A stretch of DNA of 64,000 nucleotides from assembly GCF_006636205.1 (NCBI RefSeq), contig NZ_VIGB01000003.1:6760501-6824500 (forward strand). The letters run 5' to 3'. Position numbers and translations under genes: made by a program. Below are positions 25,260 through 34,889 of this stretch, piece by piece. Each line of letters opens with the position of its first letter. The first letter of the stretch is position 1. This DNA comes from Kitasatospora acidiphila. Lineage in GTDB: Bacteria; Actinomycetota; Actinomycetes; Streptomycetales; Streptomycetaceae. A model generated the notes under the pieces. The model was not told where the DNA came from, searched no databases, and saw nothing but the letters and a program-made list of their open reading frames with translations.

Positions 25260-26057
25260 TTGACCCTGCTGCGCAAGATGCTCACGCCCAGACGAGCGTT
25301 GGCCACCGGCGCCGTCGCCCTCGCGGCCTTCTCCCTCCAGCCGACCGCTCCGGCCGCCGCCCAGCCGGTGCCCTTCACCGGCCCCGGTCGGGTGGTCGGC
25401 GGAAACCGGGCCGCCGAGGGCGAGTTCCCGTTCGTGGTCCGGTTGTCGACGGGCTGCGATGGTGCCCTCTACAAGAAGGACGTTGTGCTCACCGCCGCGC
25501 ACTGCGTAGGCGAGACCCGCAACGAGACCAGGATCACCGTCACCGCAGGCAGCGTCGACCTCCAGTCGAGCAAGGCCGTCTCCACCCATTCCACCAAGGT
25601 GTTCGAGGCCCCGGGCTACTGGGGCTGGGGCAAGGACTGGGCACTGATCAAGCTCGCGAAGCCCTTCGACCTGCCCACCCTGCCCATCGTCACCAACGGG
25701 AACTACGACAAGGGCAATTTCACCATCGTCGGATGGGGCGACGACGGGAGCGGCGACCAGCAGCGTTACCTGCGCAAGGCGACCGTCCCGTTCATCGACG
25801 ACGCGACCTGCAAGAAAGAGTACGGGGTCAACTTCGTACCCAGCGACGAGATCTGCGCCGGTTTCCTGGGAGGCCATGTCAACACCTGCCCGGGCGACTC
25901 GGGCGGGCCGATGTTCCGCAAGGACGACTCCGGCAAGTGGATCGAGGTCGGCATCGTCAGCTGGGGCTCGGGCTGCTCCGCTCCGGGCTACCCGGGCGTG
26001 TACACCCAGGTGTCCCATTTCGCCGCCGACATAGCGCGCGCGGCCAGCAGTTTCTGA
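25260..26057 (+). CDS. secreted trypsin-like serine protease (S1), Asn at position 189
   Basis: A 265-aa secreted pre-pro-protease close to Streptomyces griseus trypsin. The signal peptide has a twin-Arg n-region and hydrophobic core (RRALATGAVALAAFSL) ending near APAAAQ; the mature enzyme would begin VVGG after GPGR at residue 45. The triad is His81 (LTAAHC), Asp126 (KDWALIKL) and Ser214 (CPGDSGGP). The residue equivalent to trypsin Asp189 is Asn208 (VNTCPGD), so classic Lys/Arg preference is doubtful. TTG 25260 has GGAAG just upstream; ATG 25278 is the alternative start. The gene sits between two mobile-element relics. Confidence 0.85.
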   Translation: MTLLRKMLTPRRALATGAVALAAFSLQPTAPAAAQPVPFTGPGRVVGGNRAAEGEFPFVVRLSTGCDGALYKKDVVLTAAHCVGETRNETRITVTAGSVDLQSSKAVSTHSTKVFEAPGYWGWGKDWALIKLAKPFDLPTLPIVTNGNYDKGNFTIVGWGDDGSGDQQRYLRKATVPFIDDATCKKEYGVNFVPSDEICAGFLGGHVNTCPGDSGGPMFRKDDSGKWIEVGIVSWGSGCSAPGYPGVYTQVSHFAADIARAASSF

Positions 26058-26246
26058 GCTGCCCGCCCGGGCGCGGCTCCGGGTCGGGCTGGGCGTCGCC
26101 GCCGGCCTTCGCGGCGTCGGCCTGGTCGTGTGAGGCCCGGAGTCGGGCCGGCCTGGGCTACAGGCCGATGCCGATCAGGGGGAGTGCCGCGATCCGAACT
26201 CCCCCGCCCCCGGCCCCGCCCCGGGGGCAGGCCGGCCTGCCTGGCA

Positions 26247-26444
26247 CGCCGGCGCGATGACCGGGCCCAGGCTCGGGAATTGCGCCGGCGGATGGTCAGC
26301 CTGCCCAGCGCGGATCCGAACGATCCGGGCTGTCGCAGGCTTCGCCATGTCCGCTATGCAGACGACCACCTCCTTGGCTTCACCGGACCGAAGGCCGAGG
26401 CCGAGCAGATCAAACGGCGCCTGGCCGAGTTCCTGCGCGATGAG
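26247..26444 (+). pseudogene. group II intron reverse transcriptase/maturase fragment
   Basis: One frame gives RRDDRAQARELRRRM, DPNDPGCRRLRHVRYADDHL (YADD catalytic motif, 26355-26366) and GFTGPKAEAEQIKRRLAEFL. This is the palm domain of LtrA-like proteins. Homology stops at both ends, with no maturase domain or intron RNA domain V visible. The surrounding 26058-26654 otherwise holds no gene; its last 60 bases are AT-rich and may carry the promoter of the next gene. Confidence 0.7.
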
Positions 26445-26654
26445 ATCATTCTGAAACGATCAATAAGGCAAGCAGGGCGACCGTCCGTGCCCGCCGACCC
26501 AGCCTTGGGGCGGCGGACACGGTGCTGAAGGCCTGGGGAACCTCACCAGTGGACCGGGTCTCCCGCGTCAACCATCGATCCTGTCAAGCCACTTCGCAGC
26601 CGGTTGTGTTAACTTCGCCCAATTATCTTTCCCATGCGATCAGTTGGGGGCATG

Positions 26655-27323
26655 ATGAAACTTCTCCTTACCGACTCGGGCGTCAGGAACGCAAGCATTC
26701 TGGCGGCGCTGGTCGATCTGCTGGGCAAACCGATCGCCGAGGCCAACGCCCTCTGCATTCCCACCGCGGGGTACGGGGGCCCGTACGGGGATCCGGGCGG
26801 GCCGTGGCGTTTCATCAGTGGCCAGACCCCCAGTCCCATGACCGAGTTGGGGTGGAAGTCGGTGGGTGTGCTGGAGCTCACCGCCCTGCCCAGCATCGAC
26901 AAGGAACGCTGGGTCTCCTGGGTCCAGGAGGCAGACGTTCTCCTCGTGAACGGCGGCGACGCGCTGTACCTGAGCCACTGGATGCGGGAGTCCGGGTTGG
27001 CCGACCTCTTCCCGTCGCTGCGCGACACCGTCTATGTCGGTCTCAGCGCCGGAAGCATGGCGCTGACCCCCCGAATCGGTGAGTATCTCGTCGGCTGGAA
27101 GCCGCCCACCGGTGACGACAGCGCGCTGGGAGTCGTCGACTTCTCCATCTTCCCGCACCTCGACAGCGATCCGGAGCGCAGCATGGCCGAGGCGGAGCGG
27201 TGGGCCGCCGGGATCAACGGTCCGGCGTACGCCATGGACGCCCAGACCGCCATCAAGGTGACCGACGGCGACGTCGAGGTCGTTTCCGAGGGCCACTGGA
27301 GGCTGTTCGACCCGGCATCATGA
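26655..27323 (+). CDS. peptidase E (S51)-like / type 1 glutamine-amidotransferase-fold protein
   Basis: A 222-aa cytosolic protein of the dipeptidase E superfamily. MKLLLTDSGVRN opens the fold, VLLVNGGDALYL follows, and the nucleophile serine is in YVGLSAGSMAL (GxSAG elbow); a possible partner His is in FSIFPHLDS. Paired ATGs occur at 26652 and 26655 with GGGGG just upstream; 26655 fits the family start. Substrate may be an Asp-X dipeptide, but many relatives are uncharacterised. Confidence 0.82.
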   Translation: MKLLLTDSGVRNASILAALVDLLGKPIAEANALCIPTAGYGGPYGDPGGPWRFISGQTPSPMTELGWKSVGVLELTALPSIDKERWVSWVQEADVLLVNGGDALYLSHWMRESGLADLFPSLRDTVYVGLSAGSMALTPRIGEYLVGWKPPTGDDSALGVVDFSIFPHLDSDPERSMAEAERWAAGINGPAYAMDAQTAIKVTDGDVEVVSEGHWRLFDPAS

Positions 27324-27467
27324 ACGCTCACCCACTTGTCAGTTGGCGTGAGAAGCGTCGGCGGCTCGTGGCCGGACTGAGCCCACGTACCGGTGAGCCA
27401 GAAAAGACAGCGGCCGAGTGGCGGCTTGTCCCTGCAGTGGCGTCCACCAGTCGAGGGCTGTGCTCCA

Positions 27468-27827
27468 TCACAGCCTGGTGGCCAGCCAGATGGTCACAGC
27501 CGCGGTGGTGGTGAGCCCGAGGTTGAGTGCGATCCGGCGGTCTTCGCCGGTCAGGTGGACGGCGATCGCACCGGCCTGGAGGAGTACGAAGCCGCCGGCC
27601 GCGGCCAGTGCCAGCGGGGGCGCGATGCCCGTCAGCGGCGGCAGGATCAGGCCGGTCGCGCCGAGTACCTCGACCGTCCCCAGCGCCCTGAGGGCGGGCA
27701 AGGGTATGCGGTCGACCCAGGCCATCATCGGTCGGAGCTGATCGCGGCTGCGGGTCACCTTCAGCGTGCCCGCGTAGAGGTAGAAGAGGGCGAGCAGTCC
27801 CGCCACGATCCAGTAGGCGATGTTCAT
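27468..27827 (-). CDS. DoxX family membrane protein
   Basis: A 119-aa integral membrane protein with four predicted helices (IAYWIVAGLLALFYLYAG, LGTVEVLGATGLIL, LALAAAGGFVLLQAGAIAV, LNLGLTTTAAVTIWLA). DoxX_2-like, function uncertain. Last of three minus-strand genes (HxlR, cupin, DoxX) that may form an operon. Confidence 0.8.
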   Translation of the reverse strand: MNIAYWIVAGLLALFYLYAGTLKVTRSRDQLRPMMAWVDRIPLPALRALGTVEVLGATGLILPPLTGIAPPLALAAAGGFVLLQAGAIAVHLTGEDRRIALNLGLTTTAAVTIWLATRL

Positions 27828-27873
27828 AATTCCCGTTCATGGGTCATCGGTTCACAAGGACCCGTCGGCTGCT

Positions 27874-28368
27874 TCAGGCGAGGTCGGTGGCAGGCTCGGT
27901 CGCGTAGCGGCTCATTGCGTCGACATTGGCCTGCGGCGTCAACGGCCGGCCGCCGGCGAGCCCCGCCGCGAGGTCTCGGAAGTACTGCACGTACAGGTCG
28001 GGGGTGAACGTGCTGAGCATGACGGCGGGTTGGTCGGTCAGGTTGGCGAAGGTGTGCGGGGTGCCGGGCGGGACCATCACGAGCGTGCCCGCGGTGGCGT
28101 CGTACTCCTCGTCCCCGACGGTGAACCGCACGGTGCCGGAGAGGATGTAGAAGCCCTCGTCGTGCCGGCCGTGGCGGTGCTGCGGCGGTCCCTGGGTGTG
28201 CGGGGCGAGGACGGACTCGGCGATCGCGAGGCGGTGCCCGGTGTGGCTGCCGTCCTCCAGGACGCGCATGCGCGTGGTGCCCAGAACGATCGTCTCGCCG
28301 TCGCCGGGACCCACCACCGATACGGCGGGGGCGGCCTGCGGCGCGTTGGCCGCTGCTTCTTCGGTCAT
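27874..28368 (-). CDS. cupin-domain protein
   Basis: A 164-aa single-domain cupin. Motif 1 is GPPQHRHGRHDEGFYILSG and motif 2 VMVPPGTPHTFANLTD, retaining His/Glu metal-ligand positions. No signal peptide. It sits 46 bases upstream of DoxX and 102 downstream of an HxlR regulator. Enzymatic role unknown; quercetinase-like or sugar-binding cupins look similar. Confidence 0.8.
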   Translation of the reverse strand: MTEEAAANAPQAAPAVSVVGPGDGETIVLGTTRMRVLEDGSHTGHRLAIAESVLAPHTQGPPQHRHGRHDEGFYILSGTVRFTVGDEEYDATAGTLVMVPPGTPHTFANLTDQPAVMLSTFTPDLYVQYFRDLAAGLAGGRPLTPQANVDAMSRYATEPATDLA

Positions 28369-28470
28369 GCCACAAGTGCACCGCCGGGGGCCTGCCAGTG
28401 TCCAAGACCCATCCCGCGGCGCCGATACCCCGTGGGTATCGTTGCAGCGTGGAGCTACGGACCTTGACAG

Positions 28471-28821
28471 TCAGTCCGTTCTGGACTCTTGGAATTCCAC
28501 CACGGCCGCGCCGTGCTCGTGAGCCCACTCGGTCAGCACGGCGATCGGCTTCACCAGCGTCCGGCCCAAGTCCGTCAGCACGTACTCGATCTTCCCGGTC
28601 TCGGCGTGGCGGTCGACCAGGCCGTACCCCTGCAACCGCCGCAGCGTCTGGGTCAGCACCTTCCGCGAGACTCCGCCGATCAGGTCGACCAACTCGCCGT
28701 GCCTGCACGGTTTCCGGCTCAACGCGAACAGCACGACCACCGCCCACTTGTCGGCGATGATCTCGATCGCCAGCCGAGCCGGGCAGTCGGCGAGGAAGAC
28801 GCTGCCGGGGTACTCACGCAT
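28471..28821 (-). CDS. HxlR-type winged-helix regulator
   Basis: A 116-aa regulator. CPARLAIEIIADKWAVVVLF opens the winged helix with the family cysteine, ISRK-type recognition is GGVSRKVLTQTLRRLQGYGL, and the wing is IEYVLTDLGRTL. ATG 28821 gives MREYPGSVFLADC. HxlR proteins often sense electrophiles or quinones through the N-terminal Cys. Divergent from the deacetylase/NmrA pair; direct repeats lie in the gap. Confidence 0.85.
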   Translation of the reverse strand: MREYPGSVFLADCPARLAIEIIADKWAVVVLFALSRKPCRHGELVDLIGGVSRKVLTQTLRRLQGYGLVDRHAETGKIEYVLTDLGRTLVKPIAVLTEWAHEHGAAVVEFQESRTD

Positions 28822-28872
28822 ACCCCGACGGTAGCCCGCTGCCAGGAACCCGGAGGTACCTGCCGCCTCACT

Positions 28873-28901
28873 AGCGTCCAAAGAGTCGACAGCGTCCAAA
28901 G
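28873..28901. promoter_or_regulatory. candidate HxlR binding repeats
   Basis: Two exact copies of AGCGTCCAAAG (28873-28883 and 28891-28901), 18 bases apart, with a third CGTCCA core directly after. They lie in the 115-base divergent gap. Confidence 0.45.
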
Positions 28902-28936
28902 CGTCCACGGCGGAAGCTACCGAGCGGGGGAACCGA

Positions 28937-29753
28937 ATGAGGGCAGTAACCGAATGGCCGGGCGGGCGGAAGGTCGTCGCGCTGATCACCGTCGCGTTGG
29001 AGCTGTGGTCACCAGGGCACTGGCCCGCCTACGCGCCGATGGCCGCGGCGTGGCCGCTGCCCGGCATCGACGACACCCACAGCACCTCCTGGGCGGACTA
29101 CGGCGTCACCACCGGCATCTGGCGGCTGCTCGACGTCCTCGGTGACCTGCCCGCCACCGTCGGCGTCAACGGACTGGTGGCCGAGCGGCACCCCGAGACC
29201 GTCATGGCGGTCCACGAGGCGGGCCATGAGATCGCCGCACACTCCTGGGCCCAGGACGTGGTGCCCGCGCTGCTCGACGTCGATGCCGAGCGGACCAACA
29301 TCCGTCGCTGCACCGACATCCTCCGCCGAGTCACCGGCGTTCGCCCGACGGGGTGGATGAGCCCACGCGCCACCGGTTCGAGGCACACCGACGACCTGCT
29401 CACCGAGGCCGGCTACCGCTGGACCGGCGACCACGGCGACCACGACCTCCCGCAGATCCTGTCCACCGCTCACGGTCCGCTGGTCTCCCTCATGCACAGC
29501 GACCACTCCGACGTCCGCGACGCCGCGGCCGGCCCGTACGCCTACCGCGACCTGCACCGTGAGCTACTGGACCAGCTGCTCGCCGCCCCCGGGCCAGGCG
29601 TCTTCCGCCTGACCGTCCACGCCCACGTCGGCGGCCGACCGCCTCCTCGCAGGCATGGTCGGCCGGATCCTCGACCACATCCGTGAGTCCGGCGACGTCT
29701 GGGTCGCCACCCACGCCCAAGCGGCCGAACACGTCCTGACACACCAGGGATGA
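28937..29753 (+). pseudogene. polysaccharide deacetylase (NodB fold), frameshifted near the 3' end
   Basis: Carbohydrate esterase 4-type protein of about 270 aa. LELWSPGHWPAYAPMAAAWP, ATVGVNGLVAERHPE, EAGHEIAAHSWAQD and GWMSPRATGSRHTDDLL match PuuE/PgdA-like deacetylases. The open frame ends early at 29686, but adding back one base near 29640 (an extra C in CCGCCTCC) continues as LLAGMVGRILDHIRESGDVW to a TGA at 29751-29753. That stop overlaps the next ATG as ATGA, strong support for the restored frame. Real mutation or sequencing error. Confidence 0.7.
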
Positions 29754-30700
29754 ACGCCATGACCCACGTCCTCGTCGTCGGCGGCACCGGAGCCATGGGC
29801 AGCCACGTGATCCGCCACCTGCTGGCCACCACCGACGCCACCGTCACCGTCCCCACCCGCCACCCGGAGTCCGCCCACGCCACCGAACTCACCGCCAGCG
29901 CGCCCGACCGCGTGCGACTGGTCCACTCCGACCCGGCGGCCCTCGAGGTCCTGCTCGGGACGGCCGACCGCGTGTTCGCCAACACCGACTTCTTCGCGAC
30001 GGGCAGCGCCGTGGGTGAGTACCGGCAAGGTCTGCACTTGCTGGCCGCCGCGGAGCGGGCCGGCGTGGAGCGTTTCATCTGGTCCTCGTTGGACAGTGCG
30101 GTGTCCCTGACCGGCCACCCCGTCCCGCACTTCGACAGCAAAGCCGCCGTCGCCGCCCACATCGACCTGATGCGGTCGGAGGAAATGCTCCGCAAGGAGA
30201 CCGACGGCTGGTACACGGACCACGTCTCGGTACTGACCACGGCGCCGTACTTCGAGAACCTGCGGGACCGACTCACCCCCCGACCGGACGACCGGGGCGG
30301 CCTGACCTTCAGGCTCCCCCTCGGCACCGCCCACTACCCACTCGTCGCCCTCGACGACATCGCCTGGTTCGCCTGCCACATCTTCGACAACTGGCAGTCC
30401 TGGGGCGCCCGCGACCTCGCGGTGATCGGCGACAGCCTCACCGGCGACGAGATCGCCGCCACCTTCGCTCGGGTCACGGGCACCCCCAGCACCTACATCC
30501 CGATGCCGCACGACGACCTGCGCGCCGCCGTACCCGACTTCGGCCACGACTACGCAGCGATGTTCCAGTTCTTCGCCGACCGTGATCTCTACGCCCGAGA
30601 CCGGGACATCAACCTCCTGCGCCGCCTGCACCCCGACTTGATGACCTTCGAGGACTGGCTGCACCACACCGGATGGACGGGACGACCACCCACGGTTTGA
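29750..30700 (+). CDS. NmrA-like NAD(P)-binding protein
   Basis: A 316-aa Rossmann-fold protein of the atypical SDR/NmrA group. The nucleotide loop is VLVVGGTGAMGSHV at residues 7-20; FIWSSLDSAVSLTGHP and YPLVALDDIAWFACHIF are typical of NmrA/HSCARG-like redox-sensor or reductase proteins. ATG 29750 overlaps the stop of the restored deacetylase frame, so the two are probably co-expressed. Function inferred from fold only. Confidence 0.82.
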   Translation: MNAMTHVLVVGGTGAMGSHVIRHLLATTDATVTVPTRHPESAHATELTASAPDRVRLVHSDPAALEVLLGTADRVFANTDFFATGSAVGEYRQGLHLLAAAERAGVERFIWSSLDSAVSLTGHPVPHFDSKAAVAAHIDLMRSEEMLRKETDGWYTDHVSVLTTAPYFENLRDRLTPRPDDRGGLTFRLPLGTAHYPLVALDDIAWFACHIFDNWQSWGARDLAVIGDSLTGDEIAATFARVTGTPSTYIPMPHDDLRAAVPDFGHDYAAMFQFFADRDLYARDRDINLLRRLHPDLMTFEDWLHHTGWTGRPPTV

Positions 30701-30740
30701 GACCGATCACGACGGCAGCGCGGAGAGTTGCAAAGAGTCC

Positions 30741-30759
30741 TTGCAAATGTCATTTGCAA
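30741..30759. promoter_or_regulatory. perfect operator of the ArsR-type regulator
   Basis: TTGCAAATG (30741-30749), one T, then CATTTGCAA (30751-30759): a perfect 9-1-9 palindrome ending 16 bases before the start codon. Another TTGCAAAG copy lies upstream at 30728-30735, giving a likely second half-site. Confidence 0.75.
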
Positions 30760-30775
30760 CTCGTAGCCTTCGGGC

Positions 30776-31339
30776 ATGGCCGAACAACCGCCTGCCCAAG
30801 AGATCACCGATGTCGAGGCGCTGCGCGCCTTCGCGCACCCGATGCGGCAGAAGATCGAGCAATGCCTGCGCCGGGGACCGGCCAACTCGGCCGCTCTCGC
30901 ACGCGAGTTGGGCGAGAGCACGGGGTTGGTCAGCTACCACCTGCGGCAGCTGGCCAAGCACGGCTTCGTCGAGGAGGTACCGGAGCTGGCGAAGGGGCGG
31001 GAGCGGTGGTGGCGGGCGGTGCCGGGGGACCGGCGGTTCCCGCCGTACAGCCGGCAGACGCCGCAGATGCGCGAGGCGCTGACCGAGATGCACCGGCTGA
31101 ACCTCGCCGAACTGATCGACTCCGCCCGGCGGTTCGAGGAGGCGCGCGACACGCTGGGGCCCTGGGCCGACGCGGCGCTCTTCTCGCGCGCCACGCTCCG
31201 GGTCGACCCCGGCCAACTCCGCGCGTTCTTCGAGGAGTACATCGCGCTCCTCTACCGGTACTCGGTCCCGGAGGGCAAGGCAGCGCCCGAGGCGCGGGCC
31301 GTGCTCGTCCGGCTGCTCGGCATTCCCGAGATCAACTGA
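30776..31339 (+). CDS. ArsR-type helix-turn-helix regulator
   Basis: A 187-aa regulator. The winged helix covers residues 12-85: FAHPMRQKIEQCLRRGPANS, ARELGESTGLVSYHLRQLAK and wing GRERWWRAVPGD. A C-terminal helical extension (residues 95-187) carries no metal-site cysteines, so the ligand is probably organic or absent. The perfect palindrome over its promoter suggests autoregulation. The membrane hydrolase begins 38 bases downstream. Confidence 0.82.
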   Translation: MAEQPPAQEITDVEALRAFAHPMRQKIEQCLRRGPANSAALARELGESTGLVSYHLRQLAKHGFVEEVPELAKGRERWWRAVPGDRRFPPYSRQTPQMREALTEMHRLNLAELIDSARRFEEARDTLGPWADAALFSRATLRVDPGQLRAFFEEYIALLYRYSVPEGKAAPEARAVLVRLLGIPEIN

Positions 31340-31377
31340 CCGCCAGGCCCGAGCGACTGCGAAGGGGGACGCACACC

Positions 31378-32802
31378 GTGCTGGTCTCGACTCGTTCCGC
31401 ATTACCGATACGCGCCGTACTGGCCGTCCTGTCCGGGGCGTTGACCGGCGCCCTCCTGCTGCTGGCCGCGCCGGTGGCGTACGCCGGTGGCGACGGGCTG
31501 GTCCGCCAGGAGGTCACCTTCCGGGGCGGCGGTGGGCTCCTCCTGCACGGCACCGTCCTCAGCAAGGACGGAGCACCCGGCCCGCGGCCCGGCATCGTGC
31601 TCGTCGGCGGCTCGGGTGCCGGGCCCCGGGAGGAGTACCGGCAGGAGGCCGAGGCGTTCGCGCAGGCCGGGATCACCACGCTCGTCTACGACAAGCGGAC
31701 CGTCGGCTACTCCCGGCTCCACGTGGACTTCGGTCTGCTCGCCGACGACGCACTCGCCGGAGTGCGGCTGCTGCAGTCCAGGAACACGGTGAACCCGCGC
31801 CAGGTCGGCCTGTGGGGGTTCAGCGAGGGGGGCTGGGTGGCGCCGCTGGCCGCGTCGCGCTCGGCCGACGTAGCGTTCGTCGTCACCATCGGCGGCTCCG
31901 GCTACGACCCGCTGCGCACCCAGGCCTGGAACCTCGCCACACACCTGCGCCACCAGGGGGTGGACGGACCGTTCCGACGCACCGTGGCCGACGCGACCGC
32001 TCAACTCCTGGGCTCGGCCGGGCTGTTCCCCGAGGGGGGCTACGACCCCGTGCCGGTGCTCGAACAGCTGCACCGAACGCCGGTGCTGGCGCTGTGGGGT
32101 GAGCACGACACGCAGGTGCCGCCCCAGGAGAGCTCGCGGATCTTCCGCGAGACACTGGCCCGCGCGGGCAACCAGCACGCCGTCATCGGCTTCGTCGCCG
32201 GCGGTGCGCACAACGGGCACCGTACGACGGACGGGTTCGACCGGATCGGCGGCCCGCTCTTCGACGGCAGGCACCTGGGCGAGCTGGCGCCCGGCTATGC
32301 GCAGACCATGACCTCATGGGTGCAGGCCGTGGCCGCCGGCCACCCCCCGGCGTCGAGTGCCGCCCCCGCACCCGGGCAGGCGATCGCCACGACCCCCGTA
32401 CCGAGCCATGCCTGGTACACCTGGCTTGCCCCGGCGTTGCTGCTTCTCGGCTTCGCCGCCTATCCGGCGAGTGCCGTCCTGCGCCGGGGCCCAGTCCTGC
32501 GCCCGGTACGGTGGTTGGCCGTGTTCGGCCTGCTGGCGGTCGTGGCGGCGGTGGCCTGCCCGCTCGCCGTCTTCGTGGCGGGGGACGGTACGGCGGCGCC
32601 CGTCGTGTGGGGCCGTCCGGCGATGTGGCTGGTGGTGCAGGGGCTCGCCGTCGCCGTGGTGGTGTCCGCCTGCGTCTCGGCAGCCGCACTCCGGCGCCGA
32701 CGGGTGGCGCCGAGCCGGGCGCTCTGGCTGCGCCTGGCCCCAGTGGGGCTGGCCGCGGTCGGGTTCGTGCCGTGGGCGGTGTGGTGGGGCGTTGCTCCGT
32801 GA
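31378..32802 (+). CDS. exported alpha/beta hydrolase with C-terminal membrane domain
   Basis: A 474-aa protein. The N-terminal signal peptide (VLAVLSGALTGALLLLAAPV, ending AYAGG) leads into a dienelactone-hydrolase-like domain: VLVGGSGAGPREEY, YDKRTVGYS, nucleophile elbow LWGFSEGGWVAP, acid region ALWGEHDTQVPP and His in GGAHNGHR. About four hydrophobic helices follow from residue 345 to the end. GTG 31378 has GAAGGGGG about 8 bases upstream. The catalytic domain should face outside. Likely co-transcribed with the ArsR-type regulator. Confidence 0.78.
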   Translation: MLVSTRSALPIRAVLAVLSGALTGALLLLAAPVAYAGGDGLVRQEVTFRGGGGLLLHGTVLSKDGAPGPRPGIVLVGGSGAGPREEYRQEAEAFAQAGITTLVYDKRTVGYSRLHVDFGLLADDALAGVRLLQSRNTVNPRQVGLWGFSEGGWVAPLAASRSADVAFVVTIGGSGYDPLRTQAWNLATHLRHQGVDGPFRRTVADATAQLLGSAGLFPEGGYDPVPVLEQLHRTPVLALWGEHDTQVPPQESSRIFRETLARAGNQHAVIGFVAGGAHNGHRTTDGFDRIGGPLFDGRHLGELAPGYAQTMTSWVQAVAAGHPPASSAAPAPGQAIATTPVPSHAWYTWLAPALLLLGFAAYPASAVLRRGPVLRPVRWLAVFGLLAVVAAVACPLAVFVAGDGTAAPVVWGRPAMWLVVQGLAVAVVVSACVSAAALRRRRVAPSRALWLRLAPVGLAAVGFVPWAVWWGVAP

Positions 32803-33196
32803 CGGCCATTGCGGTGAACAGGGGCGCCGAACTGTGCGAGGAAGGAGATCCGCTCACCGCAGCATGAATGACGATCCGTCACCTGGTCGACTCTGGTGCA
32901 ACGGGCAGGTGGATGGTGTCGCCGGCCGGATCGGAAATAACCCTTTGCGCTTGCGGCGGACCGGGGCGTACCGTTGTTGTCGTTGGTTCGCCGGAAGTCT
33001 GGAGAAGGCCGTTGCTCTACTGAGGTCCTGAGACACTGCTCTCGCGCTGAGGATTCGCGCGATTCATGGAGCGTGCCTGCGATCTCGGTATGAGCTGTCC
33101 CCGTGCGGACGCCTTCCGTTGCTCTCGCTTCGCCCTCCTGGCGGTGTCTCCCGTGTTGCTCGTTCCCACATTCGCGCAACCTCGCAGGAGGCCCCT
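32803..33196 (+). other. long leader/promoter region of the ABC-F gene
   Basis: 394 bases without a convincing gene. A possible promoter is TTGCGC (32945-32950) and TACCGT (32969-32974), spacer 18. If used, the transcript has a leader of about 215 bases. An ATG at 33066 opens a frame (MERACDLGMSCPRADAF) that overlaps the ABC-F start, which could be an attenuating upstream ORF; not demonstrated. Confidence 0.35.
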
Positions 33197-34807
<1,611 letters not shown>

Positions 34808-34835
34808 GAGGCGTAGGAGATGCAGGAGTGGTGAT

Positions 34836-34874
34836 CGGTGCGCCGATCCGTCCCCCGGGCGGATCGGCGCACCG
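34836..34874. terminator. bidirectional stem-loop after the ABC-F gene
   Basis: A perfect 15-bp stem, CGGTGCGCCGATCCG (34836-34850) against 34860-34874, with a 9-base loop. It lies between convergent genes; no T-run. Confidence 0.8.
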
Positions 34875-34889
34875 TCCGTTCCGGCGCGG

